The position numbers and the translations under genes were made by a program. Shown here piece after piece: positions 8,187 through 16,427 of a stretch of DNA of 39,350 nucleotides. Position 1 is the first letter of the stretch. The number at the start of each line of letters is the position of its first letter. The DNA is from Clostridia bacterium. GTDB lineage: Bacteria; Bacillota; Clostridia; Oscillospirales; CAG-272. Where the stretch lies: positions 1-39,350 of the forward strand of contig JAGBTM010000024.1 of NCBI GenBank assembly GCA_017631325.1, read 5' to 3'. The notes beneath the pieces are model-generated. The model did no database searches. It saw nothing but the letters and a program-made list of their open reading frames with translations, and was not told where the DNA came from.

Positions 8187-8247
8187 TCAAAAAGTGCAAG
8201 TTTTCGCAACAAAATCTTGCAAAAAACGAACAATGTTGCATTTTGTA

Positions 8248-8276
8248 TTTACACAAAACCGTCGATATGATATACT
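8248..8276 (+). promoter_or_regulatory. Sigma-A type promoter for the GH88 gene
   Basis: TTTACA (8248-8253) and TATACT (8271-8276) are separated by exactly 17 bp, 36 nt before the GH88 start codon. Just upstream, TGCAA and TTGCA half-sites (about 8217 and 8236) form a spaced inverted repeat that could be an operator; that part is weak. Confidence 0.7.
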
Positions 8277-8312
8277 ATTCAAAAACGACCGTAAAGGCGA
8301 AAGGAAAGAATT

Positions 8313-9512
8313 ATGAAAAGAAACGTAAAGCTCATTTCCCCCGAGCGTTTTTCTGCACCGTATCATATTGACAAACAAAAGCTTACCAATGCGGCAAAAG
8401 CCGCCTGTGACAAGCTGCGCGCTCGTGTTGAGCGCGACGGACCTATGTTCCCCGTCAGCACCTGCTCAAAGAATTTTAGATACCAGCCCCTTGGCGATAA
8501 CGCAAACTGGGTGTCGGGTATGTACACGGGCTGCTTTTGGCTCGCATACGAGCTTTCGGGCGACGATTTCTTCAAGAACGTAGCCGAAGAGGTTCATCTT
8601 CCCACCTACGTCCATAGATACGAAAACAAGATAGAACTTGACGACCACGACGTCGGCTTCGTTTATATGCCCGGCTGTGTCGCCGCATACAAGACGACGG
8701 GAAACCCTCTCGCCAAGAAAACAGCCCTCGATACCTTTGATTACTACTTCAATACCAGCTACTCAAAGGAAGGCAAATTCATAATCAGACAGCACACCGG
8801 TTACCGCAGAGGCGGAGAGTACGCATACCGAACCATGATGGACTCGATGATGAATGCAACCTTCTTTTTCTGGGCAGGAGAAACCACCGGCAACGCCGAA
8901 TACACAAAGGCGGGTGAGGACCACGCCCTGACTACCGAAAAATATCTGATACGCGAGGACGGCTCGTCCTTCCATCACTATCAGTTTGACCTCAAAACGC
9001 ACGAGCCACGCTTTGGCCTTACGTTCCAAGGTCACGCCGACGACTCCTGCTGGTCAAGAGGTCACGCATGGGGAGTATACGGCTTCCCCATCGCTTATTC
9101 CTACACTAAAAATACGATTTTCAAAGAGGTGCACAGAAGCATCACCTACTTTATGCTAAACCATCTCCCGGAGGATATGATTCCCTATTGGGACTATGAT
9201 TTCACCGACGGTGACGAGCCTCGCGACAGCTCTGCCTCGGCTATATCTGTGTGCGGACTCTTAGAGATGGCAAAGCAGATGGACGATAGCGAGCCCGACA
9301 AGAAAATCTTTGAGAACGCCGCGGCTATGATGCTTGACGCTCTTATTGATAAATGTGCCGACCTCACCGACGCAACCGACGGCCTTATCAAGTTCGTTAC
9401 TCACGCCCGCCCACAGAAGCAGGGTCTTAACGAGTGCGCCCCCTACGGCGACTATTTCTACCTCGAGGCTCTTCTTAGATTTTTGAAGCCCGAGTGGAAA
9501 AAGCACTGGTAA
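8313..9512 (+). CDS. Glycoside hydrolase family 88 (unsaturated glucuronyl hydrolase)
   Basis: The 399-residue protein has the alpha/alpha-barrel signature of GH88. The two catalytic aspartates of the family are recognisable in HDVGF (D113) and DSMMN (D177). GHADDSCWSRGHAWG and the DSSASA string are also typical. These enzymes hydrate the 4,5-double bond of unsaturated uronic acids released by polysaccharide lyases from glycosaminoglycans, alginate-like or other acidic glycans. There is no signal peptide, so it should act in the cytoplasm on imported oligosaccharides. It has its own promoter and a GAAAGG ribosome binding site, and is followed at once by a tandem repeat. No lyase or transporter for such glycans is in the window. 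Confidence 0.92.
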   Translation: MKRNVKLISPERFSAPYHIDKQKLTNAAKAACDKLRARVERDGPMFPVSTCSKNFRYQPLGDNANWVSGMYTGCFWLAYELSGDDFFKNVAEEVHLPTYVHRYENKIELDDHDVGFVYMPGCVAAYKTTGNPLAKKTALDTFDYYFNTSYSKEGKFIIRQHTGYRRGGEYAYRTMMDSMMNATFFFWAGETTGNAEYTKAGEDHALTTEKYLIREDGSSFHHYQFDLKTHEPRFGLTFQGHADDSCWSRGHAWGVYGFPIAYSYTKNTIFKEVHRSITYFMLNHLPEDMIPYWDYDFTDGDEPRDSSASAISVCGLLEMAKQMDDSEPDKKIFENAAAMMLDALIDKCADLTDATDGLIKFVTHARPQKQGLNECAPYGDYFYLEALLRFLKPEWKKHW

Positions 9513-9515
9513 ATT

Positions 9516-9750
9516 ACTCTAAAAAGCAAAACGCGACACAAAAATAAGGTCTACTCTAAAAGCAAAACGCAACGCAAAAACAATGACAACTCTAAAAGCA
9601 AAACGCGACACAAAAACAAGGACAACTCTAAAAGCAAAACGCAGCCCCAAAAAGCAAGGACAACTCTAAAAGCGAAACGCAACCCAAAAAAGTAAGGACA
9701 ACTCTAAAAGCAAAACGCAACCCCAAAAAGCAAGGACAACTCAGAAAAAA
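9516..9750. repeat. Tandem repeat, six 36-38 bp units plus a partial seventh
   Basis: Units begin actctaaaagcaaaacgc and end caaggaca. They start at about 9516, 9553, 9589, 9625, 9663 and 9701, and a decayed seventh begins at 9739. Unit lengths are 37, 36, 36, 38, 38 and 38. Differences are mostly at the centre (gacac, aacgc, agccc, aaccc). Every unit carries several A-runs in phase. The array starts 3 nt after the GH88 stop codon. There are no unique spacers, so it is not a CRISPR array. Confidence 0.9.
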
Positions 9751-9826
9751 CGCACATTAAACACCACTGGAAAAGTACTAATAAAACCCGAAAGAAAACA
9801 CTCTTAACTAAGAAAAGGAAGGCGTT

Positions 9827-10456
9827 ATGACAGACGCTATTATTGGATTTTTTTCCTCACTTCCAGGTGAGCTTTACGTATTCGTTATATCTCTTTTTCC
9901 TATAATTGAGCTGAGAGGAGCGATACCCGTAGGCGCGGCTATTGGACTGCCGTTTTACGTCAACTACGCCATGGCGGTACTAGGAAATATGCTTCCCGTA
10001 CCGTTTATCCTTCTCTTTATATCAAAATTTCTTGACCTTCTCGAGCGCTTTAAGCTCACACGCCCCGTTGTCGAATGGGTGAGAAGAAAAGCCGACAAGC
10101 ATTCCTCACGCGTCATATCGGATAATCCTAAGCAGCTCGATGGTGTGGCAGCCGACGAAAAGGCGCAAGAGTTGCCCAAAGAGGATAGCGTAGAGCAGGA
10201 TAATCCGGAAAAGACAAACGAATCAGCGCAAACTACGCAGCGCAAAATGACCCCTGCAATTTTCGCTGCACTGACACTCTTTGTCGCAATTCCCCTGCCC
10301 GGAACCGGAGCCTGGACCGGCTCGCTTATCAGTGCTCTTTTTAATCTTCCGAAGCGCTACTCACTTCTCGCTATATTCCTCGGTGTTCTCATGAGCGGCA
10401 CCGTAATGTGCCTTGCGTCCTATGGAGTTGCAGGATTTCTCTCGTTCATTCTGTAA
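9827..10456 (+). CDS. COG2426-type small multidrug export family membrane protein
   Basis: This 209-residue protein starts with a hydrophobic block carrying the conserved PIIELRGAIPVG string and ends with IPLPGTGAWTG followed by two more hydrophobic segments, the pattern of the Sm_multidrug_ex family. Between the halves, about residues 83-140, is a highly charged Asp/Glu/Lys/Gln insert that is longer than in most family members I know. The physiological substrate of this family is not firmly established. A strong AAGGAAGG ribosome binding site precedes the ATG. It stands alone between a tandem repeat and a terminator. Confidence 0.85.
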   Translation: MTDAIIGFFSSLPGELYVFVISLFPIIELRGAIPVGAAIGLPFYVNYAMAVLGNMLPVPFILLFISKFLDLLERFKLTRPVVEWVRRKADKHSSRVISDNPKQLDGVAADEKAQELPKEDSVEQDNPEKTNESAQTTQRKMTPAIFAALTLFVAIPLPGTGAWTGSLISALFNLPKRYSLLAIFLGVLMSGTVMCLASYGVAGFLSFIL

Positions 10457-10500
10457 TAAATTGATATTGATCTCGCTCTGTTTCATCTTGCTTGAAACAT

Positions 10501-10548
10501 AAAAAAACCGCAAAAATGACAATTTAAGTTGTCTTTTTGCGGTTTTTT
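10501..10548. terminator. Bidirectional rho-independent terminator
   Basis: A long near-perfect hairpin pairs aaaaccgcaaaaatgacaa with ttgtctttttgcggtttt (one bulged t, 6-nt loop), with A-run before and T-run after. It lies 44 nt after the COG2426-type gene and can also serve the convergent minus-strand gene. Confidence 0.9.
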
Positions 10549-10745
10549 GTCAGGTATGGCTTTCTTCTTCTATTTTTTCTTAGAGTTTTTTGCTGTTTTT
10601 TGTTTGTTAACTTTTTCGTTTTTTCTTTTTGGTTTTCGTTACTCTTCGACCGCTATTTTGTTTCTTTTTTACTTCCCCTTGTTCTTTGCCTGCTTTTTAT
10701 TATGCACCCGAGGGAGCGTTTTTCGTTTTTAGTATTCCGTCTTTT
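10549..10745. other. T-rich low-complexity spacer
   Basis: The plus strand is dominated by runs of T interrupted by G or C (tttttcttag, gttttttgtttg, cgttttttc and similar). Open frames cross it only because stop codons are rare in such sequence; their products are runs of Phe and Leu. It separates convergent genes and resembles 37471-37690. Confidence 0.6.
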
Positions 10746-10746
10746 C

Positions 10747-11235
10747 TTATTTCAGATTTGCCTTATCCACAAGTGTGAGAGGCGCAACAAATCCCTCGGG
10801 GTCTGCGCTTGATACGTCACACCCTATAATTCTGCCCCGCCAAACAAAAAGATTAGCGTACACCTCTCCCTCGCTGCCATAATTGGTAACTCTGTAGGTG
10901 TATCTTGTAACTCTTTTTTTCGAATACTTAGAAAGGTCGAGGCCCTGCTTTTTTTGAAGCTCGTTGTAGCCTAGAATTACTCTGTCAAAGTTCTCGGGCA
11001 TAGCAAAGGCCTCCTCCTCTATCGGTTCAGCCTCCACCTTTATTCCAAAGCTCTCTATGAATTTTACCCTGTCCTCATTCGTTTTAATTCCGCTGTAATC
11101 CACCTCGCCGGCAGAGGCTGACGCAATAACCGTACCGCCGCCGCCGAGCGCCACGACACAGCCTATCAGCGCAAGCACAAAAATCACTAGCGCAAAAAGC
11201 TTAATAGTCCTTGCACGTATCGCATATATAAACAT
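10747..11235 (-). CDS. DUF4830 domain protein with N-terminal membrane anchor
   Basis: The product has 162 residues. A hydrophobic segment at about 12-33 follows a basic start and is a signal anchor or uncleaved signal, placing the rest outside the membrane. The remainder matches my memory of DUF4830: an NEDRVKFIESFG stretch, then FDRVILGYNELQKKQGLDLS, then a YTYRVTNYG strand and a VWRGRIIGCDVSS strand near the C-terminus. This family is widespread in Clostridia and has no known function. A GGAGAG ribosome binding site lies 6 nt before the ATG. It has its own likely promoter. Confidence 0.75.
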   Translation of the reverse strand: MFIYAIRARTIKLFALVIFVLALIGCVVALGGGGTVIASASAGEVDYSGIKTNEDRVKFIESFGIKVEAEPIEEEAFAMPENFDRVILGYNELQKKQGLDLSKYSKKRVTRYTYRVTNYGSEGEVYANLFVWRGRIIGCDVSSADPEGFVAPLTLVDKANLK

Positions 11236-11263
11236 ACACTCTCTCCTTTTGGTTGTTTATTAG

Positions 11264-11269
11264 ATTATA
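11264..11269 (-). promoter_or_regulatory. -10 box (TATAAT) for the DUF4830 gene
   Basis: A perfect TATAAT on the minus strand lies 28 nt before the start codon. The -35 position (about 11287-11292) is a poor match, so assignment rests on the -10 box and spacing. Confidence 0.45.
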
Positions 11270-11375
11270 TTTTGCTCCGTCCCCGATTATTACTGACAAC
11301 CAGAACTAAATAAGATAACAAAAATAAGAAACAGAAGACCAACAAACAAAACAAGCAGTGAAAAACAAAATAAAA

Positions 11376-11413
11376 GAAAAAAAGCGCGGCAAGCCGCAAA
11401 AGACAGCTTGCCG
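11376..11413 (-). terminator. Rho-independent terminator after the 32-aa mini-gene
   Basis: On the minus strand an 8-bp stem CGGCAAGC/GCTTGCCG (11406-11413 with 11387-11394) is followed by CGC and a long T-rich tail. It ends transcription coming from the small minus-strand ORF at 11495-11593 and isolates it from the DUF4830 gene. Confidence 0.8.
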
Positions 11414-11494
11414 TACCTCGACGTCAAAAAAGACGCCTAAACTGAGCTCAGAAGAGCTTTATTGCTTATTTAATTAAAGTGATTGACAGCCCTA

Positions 11495-11593
11495 TCAGTT
11501 ATGGCAGCAGCAGCAAAATACGATAACGATAGCAAGGATTATAATCCAGGTGCAGTTGTCGTCAAAGATGTGGCATAAGCAATTGTTGTTCAT
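11495..11593 (-). CDS. 32-residue cysteine-rich membrane mini-protein
   Basis: Reading the minus strand gives MNNNCLCHIFDDNCTW followed by IIILAIVIVF, then four cysteines in a row, H and N, and a stop. It therefore has a short polar, Cys-containing head, one ~12-residue hydrophobic segment and a CCCC tail. A perfect GGAGG ribosome binding site lies 6 nt before the ATG, and an independent terminator follows, so this is very likely a real expressed gene although far below normal length cut-offs. Similar tiny hydrophobic Cys-rich proteins occur in Clostridia and spore formers (YjcZ-like), but I cannot assign it to a family. A membrane-associated metal- or redox-sensitive role is only a guess. 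Confidence 0.7.
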   Translation of the reverse strand: MNNNCLCHIFDDNCTWIIILAIVIVFCCCCHN

Positions 11594-11845
11594 TATGTTT
11601 CCTCCGAGATAACTTTTTGAGCGTTTTCTCCGCTCACTATTATGTTATGTTTAAAGGAAATTTGTGTTACAGCTTACAGCCATTATTTTCGTGCCCGTTC
11701 AGTACGGGCTTGAGCCAAGGTGAGTTTTGCCGGCTTTTGCCGTTTTTGTTCCTGCCAGCCCGTCTTCTACCCTTGTACCGACTTTTCGCTCTCGGCACAG
11801 CGTCGAAGCACGGATAGTTTTTCATTGACGCTAAACCTTTTTAGT
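11594..11845. other. Spacer upstream of the mini-gene and downstream of topB
   Basis: This 252-nt region holds small hairpins: GAGCG/CGCTC (about 11619-11635) in the mini-gene leader and GCCCGT/ACGGGC (about 11692-11708). Neither has a T-run on the relevant strand. No convincing promoter pair or gene is visible. Confidence 0.4.
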
Positions 11846-13960
11846 TTATCTTGCTTGGAAATCGAAAACCGCATTACCGTCCTTCAATATAAGTCTTGCG
11901 TCAAATTTCTTTCCATTTTTGGATATAAATCCGTTTAACAGAGCCGTCGTGCCTGTGGCAAGCAGACGTCTTGCCTCGTCTATCGGTATATCGCGGCGGC
12001 AGATGTTTATTCCTATGCGGAAGTCACACCCGTCGGAGTATCCCATACAGCCGTAGTTAAACTTGCCTCTGACGACACCCCTGCCGCACTTGGGGCAGAG
12101 ACCTACACCGTCACCGTATTTTCCCGTATCTACTCCGCTAATAGGTCGAGGGCCCTTATCAAAGACCTCTCTAATCTCGGCCTCTGCGAGCTTCACGCTG
12201 TCCTCAACGCTCATTTCACCGCGGTAAACTCGCTTTAGGGCCTTGCCGAGCTCACTCGTCTTATATTTGTCCATGCTTATCGAGAGCTTTCCGAGCGACT
12301 CAATAAAATGCTCGCCTCCGGGAAGTATCTTGTATACGTCCTTTTTAAGCTCAATATACCCACTCTTTTTCGCGTTTTCAATAATGCCGGAGCGCGTAGC
12401 CTCGGTACCAAGCTCAAGTCCCTCAAATATAGCTCGGTAGTCATCTGCATCGTCAACCTCACCAAGCTCAAGAAGCTCCTTGGCTCTCGCCTTGTCGTCC
12501 TTAAAGGGATTTTTGAGATAGTTGTTAAGCGTTGTTATCGTGTAGTGCTTTGGAGGTGTCGTTTCCTTCTCGTCGGGAGCAAAGAGGATATTCACCTCGT
12601 CGCCTACGCTAAGATTAGGCAGTATTTTATCCTTTTTATTATAATCGTCGTACTTGGTCCAGCCTCGCTCAAGTATAACCGTGCCCTTAAGCGTAAACTC
12701 CTCAAGCTCGCCGACCTTTATCTTAATCTCACTCTTTTGAGCAACGCAGCATTCTGCGCAGAAGACGGCTACAAAGCGACGGAAAACCGTCGAATAAACC
12801 TTTGACTCCTCCTCGCTGAGCTTTTCCTTGGGAGGTATCTTGTAGGTAGGAGTAAGTGCCGAATGGGCCTCGATTTTGGAGTCGTCGAATATGCTCTTTG
12901 AATCCTTGAATTTAACAGGATATCCAAGGCGCGATACGTTTGAGATTATAGACCTCATCTTGTCCTTTTCGGCCGTGGCAAGATACTCCGAGTTCGTTCT
13001 CGGATAGGTCAGATAACCGTCCTCATACAGCTTCTGTATAATCCTTAAGCTGTCCGTCATGGACATCTTGTATTTTTCACCAAGAACGTTCTGTAGAGTT
13101 GAAAGAGAGAAGAGTTTCCCAGGGAGCACCGTGTCCTTTTTGCTATCAACTGCTGTAACGACAGCGCCCGCACCGTTGTACTCGGTTGCCTTGTCTGTAG
13201 CTGCCAAAAGCTCGTCTTTTGTAAACTTAAGTTTACTTACAAGCTCTATTTTCTCTCCGTGGGTTTCCTCTGCGCTTTTAATTACATAATACTTTTCCGG
13301 CTTAAAATTGCGTATTTCAAGATCCCTGTCATATATGGCGCGTACTATGGGCGCTATCACTCGGCCCACTCTCAAAAGCTTGCCCGTAGTTATGGTAGCG
13401 TAGCGCGTAAGGTTTACTCCGTAGAGCCAGTCTATGTAGGTTCTCGCGTATCCCTCGCCCGCAAGGTTGTCGTACTCCGACTCGTCCTTCATTTCGGTAA
13501 GGGCGCGCGCTACAGTCTCTGGAGTCTGGTCAGGAAGCCAAAGCCTGAGCAGCTTTTTCTTGCTCTTAAGGGCGTTTTCTATACACAGCCTTACTATTAT
13601 CTCTCCCTCTCGGTCAGCGTCTCCTGCATTTACTATCGCCTCAACGTCCTGTCGGTTGCAGAGTTTCTCAAGAACCGAAAACTGCTTTTTTACACCTGCG
13701 TCAGCGCTCTTTTTGCCCTCAGCGCGACGAAGCTCAAACTTGAATTTTTCGGGGAAACAGGGCAAATTATCAAGCGTCCATTTCGTCTTGTCGGTAGGGC
13801 TGTAATATTCTATATCAGCGAGTGAAAAGAGATGTCCGAACGCCCACGATACGATGTAATTTCCGACGGTTATATAGCCGTCGTTTTTCTCCTGCTTTTC
13901 GCCTATTCCTGCGGCGATATTACGCGCAAGGCTCGGCTTCTCGGCAATTATCAGAACCAT
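11846..13960 (-). CDS. topB: DNA topoisomerase III (type IA)
   Basis: From the chosen start the protein has 704 residues. It has an N-terminal Toprim domain with IIAEKPS (E6) and the acidic triad in GDADREGE (D114, D116, E120), then the type IA core with active-site tyrosine Y319 in TYPRTNSEYL. The C-terminus has a zinc-ribbon pattern (CPKC...C...C) and a small repeat ending AVFDFQAR. It relaxes and decatenates single-stranded-region DNA in the cytoplasm. An upstream ATG at 14002 adds 14 residues, but the ATG at 13960 follows a strong GGGGAAAGGA ribosome binding site and starts exactly with the family's MVLIIAEKPS, so it is preferred. It is divergent from tdk. Confidence 0.93.
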   Translation of the reverse strand: MVLIIAEKPSLARNIAAGIGEKQEKNDGYITVGNYIVSWAFGHLFSLADIEYYSPTDKTKWTLDNLPCFPEKFKFELRRAEGKKSADAGVKKQFSVLEKLCNRQDVEAIVNAGDADREGEIIVRLCIENALKSKKKLLRLWLPDQTPETVARALTEMKDESEYDNLAGEGYARTYIDWLYGVNLTRYATITTGKLLRVGRVIAPIVRAIYDRDLEIRNFKPEKYYVIKSAEETHGEKIELVSKLKFTKDELLAATDKATEYNGAGAVVTAVDSKKDTVLPGKLFSLSTLQNVLGEKYKMSMTDSLRIIQKLYEDGYLTYPRTNSEYLATAEKDKMRSIISNVSRLGYPVKFKDSKSIFDDSKIEAHSALTPTYKIPPKEKLSEEESKVYSTVFRRFVAVFCAECCVAQKSEIKIKVGELEEFTLKGTVILERGWTKYDDYNKKDKILPNLSVGDEVNILFAPDEKETTPPKHYTITTLNNYLKNPFKDDKARAKELLELGEVDDADDYRAIFEGLELGTEATRSGIIENAKKSGYIELKKDVYKILPGGEHFIESLGKLSISMDKYKTSELGKALKRVYRGEMSVEDSVKLAEAEIREVFDKGPRPISGVDTGKYGDGVGLCPKCGRGVVRGKFNYGCMGYSDGCDFRIGINICRRDIPIDEARRLLATGTTALLNGFISKNGKKFDARLILKDGNAVFDFQAR

Positions 13961-13992
13961 TTCCTTTCCCCCCTTTGTCAAATTACAGATAT

Positions 13993-14001
13993 ATTTTATC
14001 A
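13993..14001 (-). promoter_or_regulatory. Extended -10 promoter of topB
   Basis: On the minus strand TGATAAAAT gives a TGN-extended -10 box about 33 nt before the topB ATG. No good -35 is present, which is usual for extended -10 promoters. Confidence 0.5.
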
Positions 14002-14060
14002 TATTCGCAGTAAAATTTCCATACTTTTTTCAAAATCGTCTTTATTTTTTATTTATTTTA

Positions 14061-14069
14061 TGCTAAAAT
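14061..14069 (+). promoter_or_regulatory. Extended -10 promoter of tdk
   Basis: TGCTAAAAT on the plus strand is a TGN-extended -10 box 47 nt before the tdk start. It lies back to back with the topB promoter in the 155-nt divergent spacer, which is very AT-rich. Confidence 0.5.
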
Positions 14070-14115
14070 ATAACTGTAACTCAATTTAAGACAAAATTCG
14101 CACCACGGAGGAATT

Positions 14116-14703
14116 ATGGCAAAGCTATATTTCAAATACGGCGCTATGGGCTCGTCAAAGACGGCTCAGGCACTTATTACCAAATTCAACTACGAGGAGC
14201 GCGGAATGAAGGTCTGGCTTATAAAGCCGGCCACCGACACGCGCGACGGCGACGACGTTATTAAATCACGAATAGGTCTCTCTCATACCTGCACTGCTAT
14301 CGCAAAGGACGAGAGCGTTTTCGACACGTTCCTTAATTCATACTCGGGTGTTGACGTTATCATAGCCGACGAGTGTCAGTTCTTCACCCCCGAGCAAATA
14401 GACGACTTCAGACGCATTGTCGACGAGTGTAATATTCCGGTTTTGTGCTTCGGCCTCAGAACCGACTTTTTGACCCACACCTTTCCCGGCAGTGCAAGGC
14501 TATTTGAGATAGCAGACTCCATCGCTGAGATAAAGACTATCTGCGACTGCGGCACGAAGGCTATCGTCAATGCAAGAATTGATGCCGAGGGACGTATAGT
14601 CACAAAGGGACGTCAGGTGTTCCTTGGTGGAAACGACAGATACGTCGCTATGTGTCATAAATGCTGGCGCGAGAGAATAAAGCGTGAGGCAAAAGAAAAA
14701 TAA
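14116..14703 (+). CDS. tdk: Thymidine kinase (type II)
   Basis: The 195-residue protein has a P-loop GAMGSSKT at 9-16, the Walker B/catalytic string ADECQFF (E86 as general base), and two zinc-binding cysteine pairs (C143/C145 in CDCG and C180/C183 in CHKC). Length and layout are those of the tetrameric type II enzyme that phosphorylates thymidine and deoxyuridine with ATP. A GGAGG ribosome binding site lies 6 nt before the ATG. It precedes the deo cluster by 223 nt. Thymidine kinase and pdp compete for the same substrate, so salvage and degradation are neighbours here. Confidence 0.95.
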   Translation: MAKLYFKYGAMGSSKTAQALITKFNYEERGMKVWLIKPATDTRDGDDVIKSRIGLSHTCTAIAKDESVFDTFLNSYSGVDVIIADECQFFTPEQIDDFRRIVDECNIPVLCFGLRTDFLTHTFPGSARLFEIADSIAEIKTICDCGTKAIVNARIDAEGRIVTKGRQVFLGGNDRYVAMCHKCWRERIKREAKEK

Positions 14704-14926
14704 CGGTGCTTTCGCGACGCTTTAAGTGAAAGTATACTAAGCTCTCAGAAGTATAAAAGCCGCTTCAAAAATTTTATCTTTAGCGCCCGTTTAGAAAAAT
14801 GGCTAAAACGCAAGAAATCAAACGGAAAACCAAAAGCCCTAACCAATAATTGCACCCCGCAAATCAGGCTAATCAATAATCGCGGCCGGCCAAATCCCCC
14901 CGCAAAACATATTAAGGAGAATAAAA
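14704..14926. other. Spacer between tdk and the deo cluster
   Basis: A TATACT box at about 14732 and a TTGCAC box at about 14849 are present, but neither has a good partner at 16-18 bp. No CRP/DeoR-like operator is recognised. The deo promoter is probably here but cannot be fixed by eye. Confidence 0.35.
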
Positions 14927-15595
14927 ATGGACATCAAAAAAATACTTTCAGCATGCGACCACACTCTTCTTTCTCAGGCGGCAACCTGGGACGATATCAA
15001 GGCAATCTGCGACGACGGTATCAAGTACTCGACCGCTTCGGTATGTATACCTGCATCCTTCGTTAAGAGAGCCAAGGACTACGTATCAGATAAGCTCGCT
15101 ATCTGCACCGTTATCGGCTTCCCTAACGGATATTCAACAACTCCCACTAAGGTTTTTGAAACGCAGGACGCTATTCGTAACGGCGCAGACGAAATTGATA
15201 TGGTTATCAACATCGGTATGCTCAAGGAGAAGAGATACTCCGACGTTCTTTCCGAGATTAACGCTATCAAGGACGCGTGCGACGGCAAAATACTTAAGGT
15301 TATTATCGAGACCTGCCTTCTCACCGACGAAGAAAAGGTTAAGATGTGCGAGATAGTTTCCGAGTCGGGCGCAGACTTTATCAAGACCTCGACAGGCTTT
15401 TCCACCGCGGGCGCTACCGTACACGACATAGAGATTTTTGCCTCTAACGTAACGGGTGGAACTAAAATCAAGGCAGCAGGCGGTATCTCCTCTATCGAGG
15501 ACGCCGAGAAATTTATCGAGCTTGGTGCAGAGCGTCTTGGCACGAGCAGAATAGTTAAGATAGTCAAGGCAGAAAAGAATATTCAGGGCTATTAA
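14927..15595 (+). CDS. deoC: Deoxyribose-phosphate aldolase
   Basis: This 222-residue TIM-barrel class I aldolase splits 2-deoxyribose-5-phosphate into glyceraldehyde-3-phosphate and acetaldehyde. The Schiff-base lysine is K153 in FIKTSTGF, the assisting lysine is K182 in TKIKAAGG, and the conserved aspartate is in EIDMVIN (D91). DHTLL near the N-terminus is also typical. An AAGGAG ribosome binding site lies 8 nt before the ATG. It is the first gene of a five-gene same-strand cluster and carries out its last carbon-yielding step. Confidence 0.96.
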   Translation: MDIKKILSACDHTLLSQAATWDDIKAICDDGIKYSTASVCIPASFVKRAKDYVSDKLAICTVIGFPNGYSTTPTKVFETQDAIRNGADEIDMVINIGMLKEKRYSDVLSEINAIKDACDGKILKVIIETCLLTDEEKVKMCEIVSESGADFIKTSTGFSTAGATVHDIEIFASNVTGGTKIKAAGGISSIEDAEKFIELGAERLGTSRIVKIVKAEKNIQGY

Positions 15596-15640
15596 TATTC
15601 CCGGCCTTGCGACACAAATAACTGAAAAGGAATAAGAAAA

Positions 15641-16366
15641 ATGGATAAATCAAAGTTTTATACCCCTCATATAAAGGCGACCCCCGACGATTTCGCAAAA
15701 ACCGTGCTTATGCCCGGTGACCCCCTGCGCGCAAAGTACATCGCTGAAAACTTTTTGTCCGAGGCTGTGCTTGTAAACAACGTACGCGGTATTCACGGCT
15801 ACACTGGCAAGTGGCACGGTGAGCGCGTCTCGGTTATGGCAAGCGGTATGGGTATGCCCTCTATCGGTATATACTCGTATGAGCTTTTTAACTTTTTCGG
15901 TGTAGAAAACATTATGCGTATAGGCTCGGCAGGAGCTATGAGCGAGAGCGTAAAGGTGCGCGACATTATCTTCGGTATGGGCGCGTGCACCAACTCTAAT
16001 TTCGCAGTACAGTATAATCTGCAGGGCGCATTCGCACCTATCGCAAGCTACGGTATGATGAAGGTTGCTATCGAGGAGGCCGAAAAAATAGGCGCAAGAT
16101 ATTGCGTTGGAAATCTCCTCTCCTCCGACACGTTCTACAACGCTGACGACGAGGCAACTATGAAATGGGCAAGGCTCGGTGTTCTCGGCGTTGAAATGGA
16201 GGCAGCCGCTCTTTATATGAACGCTGCATACTCAAAGAAGAACGCGCTTGCAATATGCACGGTCTCCGACCATCTCATCACGGGCGAGGCGCTTGATGCA
16301 GACGAAAGACAGAACTCATTTACCGAAATGATGGAGATAGCTCTTAACACGGCTATCAGACTTTAA
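15641..16366 (+). CDS. deoD: Purine nucleoside phosphorylase, hexameric DeoD type
   Basis: The 241-residue protein has the N-terminal TPHIKA string and MPGDPLRAKYIAE phosphate-binding segment of DeoD, ASGMGMPSIGIY, GSAGA, and the nucleoside-binding GVEMEAAALY plus catalytic aspartate in VSDHL. It phosphorolyses purine (deoxy)ribonucleosides to base and (deoxy)ribose-1-phosphate. An AAAAGGAA ribosome binding site precedes the ATG. Spacing of 45 nt from deoC supports one transcript. Confidence 0.96.
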   Translation: MDKSKFYTPHIKATPDDFAKTVLMPGDPLRAKYIAENFLSEAVLVNNVRGIHGYTGKWHGERVSVMASGMGMPSIGIYSYELFNFFGVENIMRIGSAGAMSESVKVRDIIFGMGACTNSNFAVQYNLQGAFAPIASYGMMKVAIEEAEKIGARYCVGNLLSSDTFYNADDEATMKWARLGVLGVEMEAAALYMNAAYSKKNALAICTVSDHLITGEALDADERQNSFTEMMEIALNTAIRL

Positions 16367-16427
16367 CACCACGTTTTGCAAACCACACTTTACAAATAAA
16401 CTAGTTTTAAAGGAAAATTACGAATAA

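Noticed and set aside
8206-8226. tgcaag/cttgca hairpin as terminator after the exonuclease gene
   Set aside because: The stem is only 6 bp with a large loop and is followed by A residues, not T.
9516-9750. Possible CRISPR array
   Set aside because: Units are contiguous near-identical copies without unique spacers, and no cas gene is in the window.
10529-10812. Two overlapping plus-strand frames rich in Phe and Leu
   Set aside because: They are a by-product of T-rich low-complexity sequence and run antisense into the DUF4830 gene.
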